Assembly: GCA_013423325.1 (NCBI GenBank) | Contig: BLJB01000036.1 | Coordinates: forward strand, 124,001-188,000 | From: Usnea hakonensis | Lineage: Eukaryota; Ascomycota; Lecanoromycetes; Lecanorales; Parmeliaceae | Length of the DNA: 64,000 nt | Reading direction: 5' to 3' | Part shown: positions 1-11,347 of the stretch, piece by piece | Layout: each line of letters opens with the position of its first letter | How positions within the stretch are numbered: the stretch's first letter is position 1 | The notes under the pieces: model-generated | Databases searched by the model: none | What the model saw: only the letters and a program-made list of their open reading frames with translations | Told to the model about the DNA's origin: nothing | Made by a program: the position numbers and the translations under genes

Positions 1-2070
1 TTCGCTTCATCGGCTGTCCCTTGTGCAATCGGGGTGAGTAGCGGTTGGCGGCGTCCCTTGATGTTCACGGGATATTGGACGTGGTAGTACCGAGGGCATA
101 GGTAGAAACTTGAGCGCCTTTTCGGGTCGAAATCTGTCCTGCCCAGCCAATGATCTCTATATATTACTGCTCCCAGTGCTATGATGTTTAGCTTGGGAGG
201 TTTGGTGTTCGGGTTTTTGAAGATCTCTTCTACGACGAGACCTGCGATACTGGCATGTTGTTGAACAATCGAAAGATTGCAGGGATCCTCAAATGAATGC
301 TGATGCTCGAGAGAATTCCGGATATTGAGTGTTCTTAGGTCGTCTAGCTGTTGAAGTGGGTTAAGATCCTGAATATGAGTAAGTATATTGACGATTCAAG
401 AATGGATGGCAGGAATAGGGACTTACCTGGTACGTCAACGAATTACTACAGGGTCGGAGGCTCAAGCCTAGTTCCCGCAGGCCTGGACAGCCTTGCGCGA
501 TCAACTCAGTACAGGGGAGATCGAAGTCATAGTCGAGGATATTTGTAGACTGTTTGACTAACGTCCGAGGTTCTGATCGTTGATCCCAAATGAGGGTCTT
601 GAGGGTTTTCCCATGGTTTTTGGTGAAGCAATCTGGATTCATGTACCCACCAGGACCTTCAAGGAGCACTGAAAGATGCACTAGACCAGTGAAGCTGCCG
701 AGGAAAGCCATCAATTGATGCTGGAACGCTGGGTCCGACGTTTCATGTCTGAGACTAAAGCTCTGGAGCTTGGGAGTCCACGTCGACCCAATAGCTGTTT
801 GTGGGGAAAGTAAAGAAAAGGTAGCGCCCTCGGTGAAACAGGATTCCATTGTTAGAGCATTGATTCGGGAGAGTCCAGATAGACCGAGGAAGGGCGCTTC
901 CGAATCAGCTGTGAGCTTTTTGAAATCAAACCCAATGAGGTGCAGTGTCTGGAGTTGCAGAAGCGTGCTATATCTTTGGCGTCCGAATACTTCAACCGCT
1001 CTCTCAAAGTCTCCCAGCACCTTATCTGTGAAGCCTTGATCCGTTTCAAAGGGCCTCATGCAGAGTTCCGACTCGCAGCCCAACTTAAGATGTTTTAGCG
1101 ATGAGTGGTTCCCGACCATGATCCTAGATAAAAACGCAAACCCGAAAATTGGATCCATATCGGCTGCATGAAGCTTCTCGAGTCCGTAGATAGGGAAATT
1201 TAGTTTGCAAGTCTGTTCGGAGGTATTTGAAATCTGTAAATCCTTTATCGTTGTACCGTGTCTCTGGGCAAGCAGCTTAATTGTCAACAGCGAAAGCTCC
1301 GTAGGATGACGCCAACTGATGTCAGACTCAGCGGTTTGAGACCAATAGGGACCCTGAAAAGCATACTCACTGGAAATATCTCAGACATTGTCGTGGAACC
1401 TTACGGATGATGCACCTGACGAGGGTATTCAAAACTCTGGATTGGAAATGCTTTTGAACGGCAGCGTCCTCTGGCTCCAATATCTCATCTTCGGACTCCA
1501 TGTTGAGCCTGACCTCCTCGTTGTCACGTCCGCATACATGCTTTCCTACTACATCAGGGGGGATAGATACCGAGATACCCACAGTCCACTGCAATCCATT
1601 CGCTTCCTCGTCCATAAGCTGCTCATATTTCGCTACACTTGACCAATTCCGTGGCAGAGCCAGAGAAAAATCCCTGTAAAGTAATGGCTGTACGACAAAG
1701 CGAAGCGCTTTGCATGTTCTGCTGAGACTGTTGAGATACGAAGACCTATGAAGCTGTGGCTTTTGTCAGCCTTGTGTTCAAATCTGAAGAGTATCGTGTT
1801 GTTAGGAATACAGACGAAGGCGCTTATAACTCTAAGGATTTCCACGGGGAGCGTCGTGAGCCTTAAAGCATCTGGGCTGACCAAATTTTTCAAACCTTGA
1901 TCTGAATGCATGTTAAGATTAATGGTGCGTCGGCACGAAGTGATTTGAGGTGTTAAGTGACGACTCTCCACGGATTTGTATCCAAATGAGGGTGATGATC
2001 TGCTCGTCGCCCGAGGTTCAGCCGGAGATTGCTGGTCCGAGGGGTCCGAGCTTTTCTCAGCAACTCGCAT
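1..2070 (-). CDS. F-box / leucine-rich-repeat protein, 3' end outside the window
   Basis: Likely substrate-recognition subunit of an SCF ubiquitin ligase. The N-terminal part carries an F-box core (LTTLPVEILRVISAF, near 1830-1870), followed in a second frame by NSLSRTCKALRFVVQPLLYR near 1690-1730, the classic fungal F-box/LRR junction. Downstream exons read as degenerate LRRs (about 361-1320). Supported introns are 1318-1370 and 369-426; the reading frame then continues to base 1 with no stop, so the C-terminus lies outside. The start is either ATG at 2070 or ATG near 1913. The join between the F-box core and NSLSRTCKAL needs a phase that no GT donor in the stretch supplies, so this is either a non-consensus intron or a frameshift. 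It faces GTR2 head to head. The target is unknown. Confidence 0.75.
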
Positions 2071-2133
2071 GATTCTTTAATTGCTCCATCACGTGTCCTG
2101 CAGGCCAGGCAACATCGGAATTTCAGACACAAG

Positions 2134-3527
2134 ATGTCACTAAAGAATCCAACTTCAAACCTGGTCAGTGCGGCTGCGAGCAGAAACGGAAGATTGAAGA
2201 CAGCCCCACTTCACTGTTGGCAAATAAATATCTGCAAAGCTTATGCCCTTTGATGTTGGAATTATGTGACTGATGATTTCAATGTTTGACAGAATCCATC
2301 CAACCCTGATGAGTACTCAAGGGTGAGCAGCGTGTCAGCAGACGGCGAAGAATCAACCCAAGCCAATGGAGTGAACGGAGACTTGGAGCCTGGAACTTTA
2401 CTCCATGTTGACCACAAACCAAGGCTACTACTTATGGGCTTGAAGAGGTCTTTTTAAGCTCTCGTCTTTGTACAACTTTTCCGCACTAATGACCATTCGC
2501 AGAAGTGGGAAGTCATCTATATCGAACGTTGTCTTTCGTAAGATGGCGCCTCACGAGACACTATTCCTCGAGACTACCACCACGATCCGCAAGGAGGCCA
2601 TGCAGTAAGTAATTTAACAGCCTACTCAGTCTCTGTACGCTCACTGCTTCATCGCCTCAGCTCGTTTATGGATTTCCAGGTGTGGGATCTACCCGGCCAG
2701 ATCGATTACCTAGATCCAGATTTCGACGCAGAAAGCATCTTCGGGGGTGTTGGTGCTATGATCTGGGTGCTCGACGCTATAGACAACTACATGGAGCCAG
2801 TCAGCCGCCTCACAGAGACTATACTGCATCTACAGCATTCTTACCCCGACATCAAGTACTCGGTCTTTATCCACAAGGTCGACTCCCTTACCGAGGACTT
2901 TCGTGATGACACAATGCGGGATGTGCGTCAGCGTATTACGGATGATCTCTACGATGCTGGCCTCGAGAACCCGCCCATTACGTACTACGGCACTTCCATC
3001 TATGACCACAGTATTTTTGAGGCTTTCAGCAAAGTCATGCAAGGACTCGTACCCCAGCTTCCGATCTTTGAGGCTCTGTTGAACACCGTATCGGCATCTT
3101 GCAGATTCGAAAAGGCCTATTTGTTCGATGTCTACAGCAAAGTCTATATTGCTTCAGACACAACGCCCATAGACATGAAAGCCTATGAGCTTTGTGCCGA
3201 CTTGATTGATATCATTGTGGACATGTCAGAAGTGTATGGCTGGGATCGAGGAAAGGATGAGCAGGAAAACAATCCTGCGAAAGCTGTGGCTGCTCCAAGT
3301 GCGGAGTCTTTCGTCAGCAACATCAAAGGCTATCATTTGTATCTCAAGGAAATTAACAGGTCAGCACTTTTCTTATTAACCGATGAGGGATCCGACTGAT
3401 TGTTTTCAGGAACCTGTCGTTTATCGGTATCTCTAAGAATCCTGATTTCGAGGCCGGCAAAGTCCTCGTCGACCAGAACATGCAAGCGTTTCAGGATACA
3501 CTGCTCAAAGTCTTTCCACGCGGTTGA
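2134..3527 (+). CDS. GTR2: Rag-family GTPase Gtr2 (RagC/D type)
   Basis: Small GTPase that pairs with Gtr1 in the EGO complex on the vacuole and signals amino-acid supply to TORC1. Five exons are supported: 2134-2163, 2293-2447, 2503-2604, 2661-3359 and 3410-3527, giving 367 residues (yeast Gtr2 is 341). The P-loop GLKRSGKSS (about residues 58-66) spans the second intron, the G3 motif is WDLPGQ (about 104-109), and HKVDS is the G4-equivalent. The C-terminal roadblock-like half follows. The SGKSS plus HKVD combination and the long C-terminal half favour RagC/D over RagA/B. The first exon encodes only ten residues and is the least certain part. It is divergent from the F-box gene. Confidence 0.9.
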
Positions 3528-5360
3528 ACAGTATTCTCAACAAACTGAAAGGCACTCGAGAGGGTAGTATTAAGCTATCCAATATGGCGCAAATGCGATG
3601 CAGTAACAGTCCCGCAAGCTTCGTGAATCCATATCTGACTCTCCTATCTAATCATATCGATGGGCGGATGGGCGCCAAGGGCACAGCCTATCTGGATGTG
3701 CGTGCTTTCCACCCGCCAGCATGTGAGTACATCGCTGATACTTCGGCAGACTACCTGGGTGTAGCGGGTCCTAGTTCAAGACAAAATTTCTCGTAAAAGA
3801 TTGGCATTGACTATGTGTTAAGTCCTGTAATGTTTGAATATCACGGCAGCCTGCCGGAGTGATTTGTGACACACACTCGTTTGTACAATGTTTCTGTTGG
3901 ACGCACATGTACATTATGTATTTAAGCAATGAGTTATGACATCTTCGCAGTCGTTCTGCGACCAGAAAGACGCACGCAGAAATCCGGATATGCGCGACTT
4001 TGATACTCAATCGATATCTACAAGAGTGCTGAAGTTCAATTGGGCACCATCGGTATCTCCAAGGCTGGTTCATTTCTACCCTATTTGCGAGGAATTACGC
4101 TCAGGACATAAGGACTGCAGGAAGGGATCATTCCTTTATAAGACATGTTTCATTGTGGTCCTTTGCCAGATCACATCGCTAAAATGACATCCATTGTCAA
4201 ACCAAAGTCCATGGTTCACCGTGTCTGCAGCGAGTTCAAGCCCAGAAGTCCTATTTCCGCAGGATGATCCTCCTAGTCTGGATCGGTTAAGCCTTTAGCT
4301 CTTGAATCCACGTTTGACTGCGGAATCTCGCCGGCGCCACGGAAAGCTCAATCCCCACACTACTCACCTCTGGCAAAGCCATCCACTATCTCGCTACTGC
4401 CTACCATGTGGCCTTACCCCCAGTATGCGGGATGCATTACCAATTTGTCGCAGTTACTTCCCTTCGGGGGCTTGAAGATAGTCTCGCATGAGCCTCGGGA
4501 CCTGAGAACTCTTATCGCTTTGAGGTGCCGCGGTCGCTCGGCGGTGCTTGGGGAATGTGCCTTCAGGGAAGAAAGACTCCTATCTGCGAGCGCCACTTAT
4601 GTGTCGAGAGAGTAAGCAGCACGTCGAGGTCTTTCAAAGGGGCAGAGTAGCGAGTGGTAGAGTCCTACTACAGCGACAGTCCTGATTGAGATGCATTAAA
4701 GACGTTGGCAAGGCGAACCCACAGATTGAATCTCGGAAAGCTCGTTCTAGCAGAAGGAATTCTGACCAAGTTCTAGCCACAACTGTTTGGCTTTTGCAAG
4801 GTAGACTGGAGTCAATTGCGTTGGTACATTTAGCTAGCCATCCGTGGATTTGGTAGAAAGAGCTTGGCTCTCGCCACTTCCATTGAAATAGGTGGGCACA
4901 AAATGAAGCGTACACGTCAATACACTGAAAAGCGTCAGCTCACTCGGCTCGGATACATCGAGCTCCTGTGTCGAGGTCAATGTGGCATTGCGGCTGCGGC
5001 TACTTTTTCTGCTAGAGACGGGTATTGATGAGTTGCTGTAGCAAATGTTGAGTTCTGGAGATCCTACACATAGTGATAAGATGAATGGGGAGATTATGCA
5101 CCTGGAAGAAGGTGAACGTAGGCCTCGAGTCAAAAATATACGTCAAAATACGGACAATAGAAATGTCAACCAGGCCGCTCCGAGCAAAGCCGATGGACAA
5201 TTTCAGCCCCCATAAGTAATCTAATTGCCAGATCTCTGTTCAGAAGAGCTTCACTACTTTATATAGTCCATCAAAATTCGCAAGAGCATTAATGTGTCAT
5301 ACCCTAAAGAAAGAAAAAATTCCAAGACTCGTAGTCGCCCTCTAGCCTCAAACGAGCACA
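3528..5360. other. 1.8 kb gap without a recognisable gene
   Basis: Only short overlapping open frames are present on both strands, none with a recognisable domain, splice structure or family resemblance. The longest (about 100 codons on the minus strand, 4834-5133) looks like chance. No terminal repeats or transposase remnants were seen. Confidence 0.5.
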
Positions 5361-6240
5361 ATGACCGCCTTGCGCTCACGCACCAACCTACCCGCTAAAA
5401 ACGGCCAAATCCCGTCCACTGCTCCCCTCACCGCCGACGACGAAGACACTACCTCCCGCAAGTCCAAAGCCTACACATCAGAAGAAGAGGATGGCCCCAA
5501 CCACCTCTCCGTTCTCGACGTCCTCCGCGTCCTTGGCGGGTTATTCCTCCTCTCCAGCACGCTCTCCTACTTCGTAACCGGCAATTCCATTCTCTGGGGC
5601 TACAGACTTGCTTTCACGAGGCCCGCGAGGATAAAAGCCTGGCTCGTGAGTCGTATTTCCTCATCCCCTTGGCTCTGGCAAGCCCCCCGTGGATAGACTC
5701 GCAGCTAACAACGCGCCGTTTACCCAGCGCGGTCCCCATGATCTGACAGACGCTCAACTATCGATCTACAACGGCAGCGATCCTACGCTTCCCATCCTAG
5801 TTGCTGTCAACGGCACCATCTACGACGTCTCCGCGTCCCCGCATTTCTACGGGCCTGGCGGGAGCTATTCGTTTTTTGCGGGCAGGGATGCAACGAGGTC
5901 GTTTGTGACGGGGTGTTTTGATACGGATTTGAATGGGGATTTGAGGGGGGTGGAGGAGATGTTTATGGCTGTTGAGGAAGAGGAGGGTGCTACGATGGAG
6001 GGGAGGAGGGAGCGGAAGCTGCGGAGGGAGAGGGAGAGGAGGGTTGCGAGGAGGAAGGTGGAGGAGACGGTGAGGGGTTGGGAGAGGATGTTTGATGGGG
6101 GGAAGGATGGGAAGTATTTTCGGGTTGGGAAGGTGCAGAGGGGGGAAGGATCTGGGTGGAAGGGGTGGGGGGAGGTTAAGGAGTTGTGTCAGAAGGCGAG
6201 GGAGGGGAGGCCGCGGAGGACGGCGGATGAGGTGAGCTGA
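5361..6240 (+). CDS. Membrane-anchored cytochrome b5-like heme-binding protein (MAPR/Dap1 family)
   Basis: Two exons, 5361-5645 and 5728-6240, with an intron starting GTGAGT and ending CCCAG, give 265 residues. Residues about 51-72 form one hydrophobic segment (VLRVLGGLFLLSSTLSYFV), expected to anchor the protein in the ER. The following cytochrome b5-like fold contains VAVNGTIYDV and the hallmark FYGPGGSYSFFAGRDATRSF (about 115-150), as in membrane-associated progesterone receptor proteins, which bind heme and support P450 and sterol enzymes. The C-terminus is long, basic and Glu/Arg-rich, probably helical. The function in this organism is inferred from the family. It is distinct from soluble cytochrome b5, whose HPGG motif is absent. 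Confidence 0.85.
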
Positions 6241-6431
6241 GGGGATGGTTGCTGTGTGTGTTTTAAGTCTTCTTGTACGATATTGTAGAAGAGGTTCATG
6301 GTGTCCATGAGCTTCTAAGGGTGAATCTCAGAAGAACTCCATTGATGCTACCACTCAAAGATTGGCTTGCCGTCCATACATCTCAACTATTCCTCCATCC
6401 ACCTGCGCCTTCTCTCGTCCACAATCCCCAT

Positions 6432-6959
6432 CTACTCAGCAGCAGTCACAGCTCTCGCTATCCAGGTATTAGCCCCCGTCTCCCAAATCCCAGCAGTCTC
6501 CGTCGCCACTTACTGTAAATGCTCAGCTTGCTGTGCCCAACCACCTTCTTAATCTGACCCTTCTCCTCCAAATCATTCAGCGCTTTCCGTGCAAGGCTAC
6601 CATTGATCTTCAGTCTGTCCACAAGCGTGGCGACTGTGATAAGACGGTAGGATTGGACGTCTTTGTAGAGTTTGTCCGAGGTAGCTTTGTCGAGGATGAC
6701 GGCGTGGTTGGCCTTGTCCTTGACTATTATCCAAGCAAACTTGAATCAGCGAGATCTCGCAGAGGATGCGTTTGGTGAGGTAGAGGCGATGTGTAAGGAT
6801 TGATGACGGAAATGGAGAGTGTGTGAGATTGAAGGCGTGACGTACCCTTGCCCTTTGACCACTTCTTCTTTTGCTTTTTGCCGGCAGATGCTGCTGCGGG
6901 TGCCTGGAAGTAATGTCAGCGCCTGCAATTCTTCCCTCATTAGGATGCGGGCTCACCAT
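6432..6959 (-). CDS. RPS25: 40S ribosomal protein S25
   Basis: Component of the small ribosomal subunit. Four exons: 6957-6959 (the ATG alone), 6846-6903, 6514-6723 and 6432-6457. The joined reading begins MAPAAASAGKKQKKKWSKGK and continues through NHAVILDKATSDKLYKDV and a winged-helix region with INGSLARKALNDLEEKG to the terminal RAVTAAE. This is close to full-length fungal eS25, about 98 residues. The introns start GTGAGC, GTACGT and GTAAGT. The initiator codon as a complete exon is typical of intron-rich ribosomal protein genes. Frames on the same strand are otherwise closed, so the spliced model is the only sensible reading. Confidence 0.95.
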
Positions 6960-8065
6960 ATTTGCGATTGCTGGAAGATGATTGTCGTTGCTTGATGGAC
7001 TGCGCTGAACAATCGTGTGGGGCTTAAGCGATTAGAGTAGAGTGAATGGAGCTTAGCGCGTGATTCAAACGCGATAGGGCTGAGGGGCCGCTGTCTTTCT
7101 GATACTTTTCCAGCACCAAATTGCCAAATGATGTAGCTTGAACGGTGCGTAGCCGGACCCTAGGTATACGTGGCAGGCTACAAGAGGCGGCCTTCGCCCG
7201 ACATGGATGGATAAGACCATTCCTCGACACGCCTTTTCCTCAGCCGACGAGACCTCACCTTCTCCGATGCTCAGTGCTTGATTTAGCCTTTTCAATTAAT
7301 AAATAGATTCTACGCCAGATTACAGAGCTATCCAGGCTCTACTCGATCAATCAGAGGGCGAAACTATCGAGCCGAAGCATCTGTCTTGGTGATGAAATAA
7401 ACACTTATCTGCAGCGGCGGGTTTCGACTAAGCCGGTAAGTACAGCTTTGGAGAAGGGATCTAATCACGACAACAGGATCCAGAGCTGGATCCTCTTAAG
7501 TGCCTTCATCGTATTTACCTAGCGGAGCTAGCGGAGGGGAGGGGGTTTATGCGGTCAAAGGAGGGGTACACCGATTAGTACTCTTGGTTTGAAGGATTGC
7601 TCATTGAAGAGTAATCTGTAATGCAAGCGCACGGAGAGATATTACCCCGTCTGAGATTCTACGGTACATTTCGATAAAGGTTACCGATAAGGACGAGCTA
7701 CTGTCTCTTGTGAAAGTAAGTTGCGAATTCTCAGTTGACTTATGTAGGAATAGTGTGCTTCGTCATTATGCGTTGAGATCACCATCAGCTGGCTGCAGAT
7801 GACGCTATTAAAGGTTTACAGGGGTCAGAATCCAATGATGTGATTCAGCCAACTGGAAGGCCGTTTTACTCGATGTTTTGCTGTCATTATCAGGCTCGGC
7901 AAGAGCAAGTTCCGAGAATACGCCATGTGATATTGTCATTGTACGGTGGATCGAACGCTACGAGGGTCGTTGATAATAAGTTGATGCCCTGTTCGCAGAA
8001 ATCGCATTGTCTTATGCATAACTTTCACTCTATCTTTGTACTGCACACTTTGTACAGACAAAACC
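6960..8065. other. Intergenic region upstream of RPS25 and the oxygenase gene
   Basis: 1.1 kb separating two divergently transcribed genes. It must hold both promoters. No coding potential, repeat or recognisable regulatory element was identified. Confidence 0.5.
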
Positions 8066-9260
8066 ATGGGCTCAAAAGGAGGCCCTTGTGTCCCAGTAGT
8101 GGATCTGTCTGCATTTATTTCCAATACAGACACTGAACAGTGTGAAAAGACAGCCAGAGTTCTGGCGGAATGCTGTCGCCTTAATGGATGTGTTGGCATC
8201 GTAGGCCATGGTATGCCCATGGGACTTCTTGGAAGAGCTTTCACCATAAGTCAACGATTCTTCGACCTACCTCTCGAGGAGAAGCTCAAGGCGCCGCATC
8301 CTGAAGGAATGACCCCGCATAGAGGCTACTCCGGGGTAGGTAGGGAAAGAGGAGGAGCAAAAGAGGCCTTGGATGGAAAAAAGGACTCACTCTTGAATAC
8401 TTCCGATAACAAGGTACGTTCTCAAGAGGCTTGACCACATCTAAACTATATATTTAGTAGAATTTTGTGTGACTAGGAAAGCTACGAGATTGGGAGCGAC
8501 GAGAACGAAGAGCACTACAACATCTGGCTTCCCGAGCCAGTCTTACCAGGCTTTCGGGAATTCACAACCCAGTTTTACTGGAGACTGTGCGATGTCGCGA
8601 CGGCGATTCTCGAGGCATTAATAATGAGCGTTGGATTCAATGAGGAGGAGGCGGACCATATTAGAAAACTGCACACCGGCCATACAAATCAGCTCCGTCT
8701 TCTTCATTATCCCCAAGAAGTCGGCCAACATGGAGATCAGTCACGGCTGGGCGCTCATACGGATGGAAGGTATGCTTGCTCTCAAAGTTTGGATCCAATC
8801 AGTTGAATTCGTTCTCACAATGGTACCGTAGCTCTTTTACCTTTATCTTCCAAGACTCTCATCAAGGTCTCGAGTTCCTAGACCGAGAGAGTGGTGAATA
8901 TATGGCAGCAACACCTAAGCCTGGCATGCTTTATATGAACATTGGAGACATGTTCATGCGACTCTCCAACGGTGGGTCCAACTGCTTTCCGAAGAACTGG
9001 AAATGATAACTCAGCTGTACTTTTCCCTAGGCTATTATTCTGCTGGGACACATCGCGTTGTCATACCTGGATCTTCTCACTCTTCGCGCTATTCTATACC
9101 ATATTTTGTATCTCCGGATCCAGATGCAGTGATTGCCCCTCAACCATCTTGCGTGGCTACAGCTCAGAAGAGCCTTTACGAGCCAATCATATTTCGAAAG
9201 TACCGAGAGGAGCTGTTCAAAAAGACACAAGTTCGTGAGAATCCCAACAAGTCTCATTAG
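8066..9260 (+). CDS. 2-oxoglutarate/Fe(II)-dependent oxygenase, isopenicillin-N-synthase-like
   Basis: Four exons (8066-8413, 8477-8769, 8832-8971, 9031-9260) encode 336 residues, the usual size for this superfamily. The N-terminal DIOX_N region (CVPVVDLSAF, then GIVGHGMP and RFFDLPLEEK) is followed by the catalytic double-stranded beta helix. The iron ligands are visible as HTDG, which spans the second intron, and the distal His in AGTHRVV. The 2-oxoglutarate-binding RxS motif is RYSIPYF. It therefore looks catalytically competent. The substrate cannot be read from sequence; relatives oxidise small metabolites, gibberellin- or flavonoid-like compounds, or secondary-metabolite intermediates. 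No biosynthetic partner genes lie adjacent. Confidence 0.9.
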
Positions 9261-10056
9261 ACTGGAAAGCATTGGTCATCAATCTGGGCATGCGAGCACC
9301 ATAGCCGCACCGCTGCAATTGACAAGGAACTATTTCAAGCATGGACTGAGTCTGCTCAAAAATTTCCGTCACCTAAATCGTCGTTGCGTTTGCATTTCCA
9401 AGCTTTGCAAGCTGTCCTTGATTTCTGAACCTTGGCGAGCCGTTGCTGATTCCGAAGGTTGCGAGCACATTCTTTCCTGTCTGACGACCCAAAGAGCGTC
9501 CGTTTCTCGTGAGCGGACCGAACCATGTTCGGCGGGGACTAATCCAGCTTCATGAGAGATGGCTCTTTTTGTTTTCGTAAAATGCTTCTGCTTCTTTTCA
9601 AGGGAAAGCACAACAAAACATATCTCTAAAATTTACAAGAGATGGGTTTACATAGAGCTGAAGCTCAATCTTGTCCGGCTCTTCAGTACGAAACTTGGGA
9701 ACTGGAAAAGTTAGACTTTCTTTTGAAAAAGCGTCGTACCGAGTATCAATACCTCCAAAACAGCTCTCAGACCTGACTGAAACTAGAGCTCGAAAGACCT
9801 TAGACTCGGAAGGTATTATGCCGAGAAGGCTCCTTCCCTAGTCTTCGGCCGTGACCTTCTGGCCTATCAGGTCATGTCCTACCCTAGGGGAGGCCTTAAC
9901 ACATGTCAACAGTATTGTTCTATTTATTTCTGATCTTTCTTGTTCCTTTCTCTACACTTCAGAAACACAGATGATCTAGCGAACCAGCAGAAGACTCACT
10001 ACGCAACCCTCAAAACCCGAAAAAGTCCTGCCATCCTAAAATCCTCCATCTCAGCC
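9261..10056. other. Intergenic region, no gene seen
   Basis: About 800 bases with short chance frames on both strands. The end nearest 9940-10056 probably contains the promoter and leader of the following F-box gene. Confidence 0.5.
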
Positions 10057-10512
10057 ATGCAACCTCTCCCTCCACTACTCGCCCTTCCCATCGAGCTCAA
10101 ACTGCAGATATTCACCCACCTATCGAACCACTCTTACGGCTTACTCTGGCTCACCATCCTCCGACGCACCCACCCCCTCCTTCGCCCCCTCATCCCCCGC
10201 CAACCCATGCCAATCCCCATGCCCCGCGCTTCCCTCCGCCCACCCAGCTACCACGACTTTCTCCAAAAAGTGGATCTCAGAATGAACTTACTCCGGCTCA
10301 CCGATTCCGATCATCCATATCTCTTCCCGCCGGGGTTTTATCCGTGTTTCCTGTGCGGAGAGGTTGTGGACTGTGGCCGGTTGGACAGCGCTTCGTGTAC
10401 CGCGGCGTCTAATGGGGTGACGCTCCATCGGCTCGGATATGAGGGGCCGCGGTGCGACGATGATCCGTATTTGTGGTGTATAGTGCCTGGTGATTATGAA
10501 ATTCCAGACTGA
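10057..10512 (+). CDS. Small F-box domain protein
   Basis: A single-exon frame of 151 residues starting at the ATG at 10057, chosen because the F-box begins directly after it. The F-box core is LPIELKLQIFTHLSNHSYGL, followed by a leucine-rich stretch (LLWLTILRRTHPLLRPL), as in short fungal F-box proteins that recruit substrates to SCF ubiquitin ligases. The second half has four cysteines (CFLC, DCGR, SASC), which may be structural. An in-frame upstream extension is possible but its codon use is less protein-like. The substrate is unknown. Confidence 0.7.
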   Translation: MQPLPPLLALPIELKLQIFTHLSNHSYGLLWLTILRRTHPLLRPLIPRQPMPIPMPRASLRPPSYHDFLQKVDLRMNLLRLTDSDHPYLFPPGFYPCFLCGEVVDCGRLDSASCTAASNGVTLHRLGYEGPRCDDDPYLWCIVPGDYEIPD

Positions 10513-10891
10513 GTCGTTGAGCCATTCGGTATGGGTAGGATGGAGTCGGCTTGCGTAGTTGCAGCAGGTTCGGGTTTTATGGAAAATAAGGACCTGTTGC
10601 ATGGTACTCGAGGCAGAGATTACGGGTAGGACATGCATGTATTATTGATAGGCAGTTTGCGCTGGGAGTTCATGGAAAGCCTGTGATTTACAAGAGATGT
10701 CTTGAGCTCAGGTGATACAGATTCAAGCACATTTTCCATCCTCGTGTTTTACTCCCACCAAAACAATCTTCAAGCAACGCGTACCCACACCCACTCACCC
10801 CGCCATCCAAAACCCATCATAAAACTTCCTCAAGCTCCTCTACCCTCTCCAACCCCTCCCCCAAACCACTCCAACCATCCCACCTCCCCCC
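10513..10891. other. Short convergent intergenic region, strongly C-rich toward its right end
   Basis: It lies between the 3' ends of the F-box gene and the TFIIB-like gene. From about 10790 the plus strand becomes C-rich with many CCCC runs that continue into the TFIIB-like gene. No independent gene was seen. Confidence 0.5.
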
Positions 10892-11347
10892 CTACACAGG
10901 CGGAAACACCACCCCCCCCCTCCCCCTCCCCCCAAAAACAACCCTCCAATCCCCCTCCCCCATCCGCCCCAACGCCCCCCCCATCTCCCCAAAACACCCC
11001 CTCACCCTCTCCTCCCCCACCCCCGTCACCCGCGCCACATCCCCCACCCCCCTCGGCGTACCACACACATGCGACGCCACATACACCGCCGTCGCCGACA
11101 ACTCGCGCTCGGAATAACGGTACAGGGCAGGCGTGTTGGGATAGTCGTAGGCGGCGATCATGCGGGCTTGTTGGGCGGTCGGGAGGGAGAGGGTGAGGGC
11201 GTGGCTGAAGCGGAAGGTTAGGGCGGAGAAGGTTTGGGAGTGGGTGTTGGCGTGGACGGTGCGGGCGAGGTAGGTGGAGTCGGATTCTTGCTTGCGTTGG
11301 GGGGGGTCGTGGGGGAACTTTTTGAAGAGGCGGGAGAGGGAGGGCAT
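10892..11347 (-). CDS. Small TFIIB/cyclin-fold-like protein
   Basis: A 151-residue frame from ATG at 11347. The central part (about residues 45-120) resembles one cyclin-type repeat of TFIIB/Brf: RYSERELSATAVYVASHV matches the helix preceding a helix-turn-helix-like GVGDVARVTGVGEERVRGCF. TFIIB proper has a zinc ribbon and two such repeats; here there is neither a ribbon nor a second repeat, and the length is less than half. The C-terminal 25 residues are Gly/Arg-rich and could be intron read-through. The coding strand is very G-rich after about residue 100. The role is unknown; the assignment is by motif resemblance only. Confidence 0.55.
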   Translation of the reverse strand: MPSLSRLFKKFPHDPPQRKQESDSTYLARTVHANTHSQTFSALTFRFSHALTLSLPTAQQARMIAAYDYPNTPALYRYSERELSATAVYVASHVCGTPRGVGDVARVTGVGEERVRGCFGEMGGALGRMGEGDWRVVFGGRGRGGVVFPPV

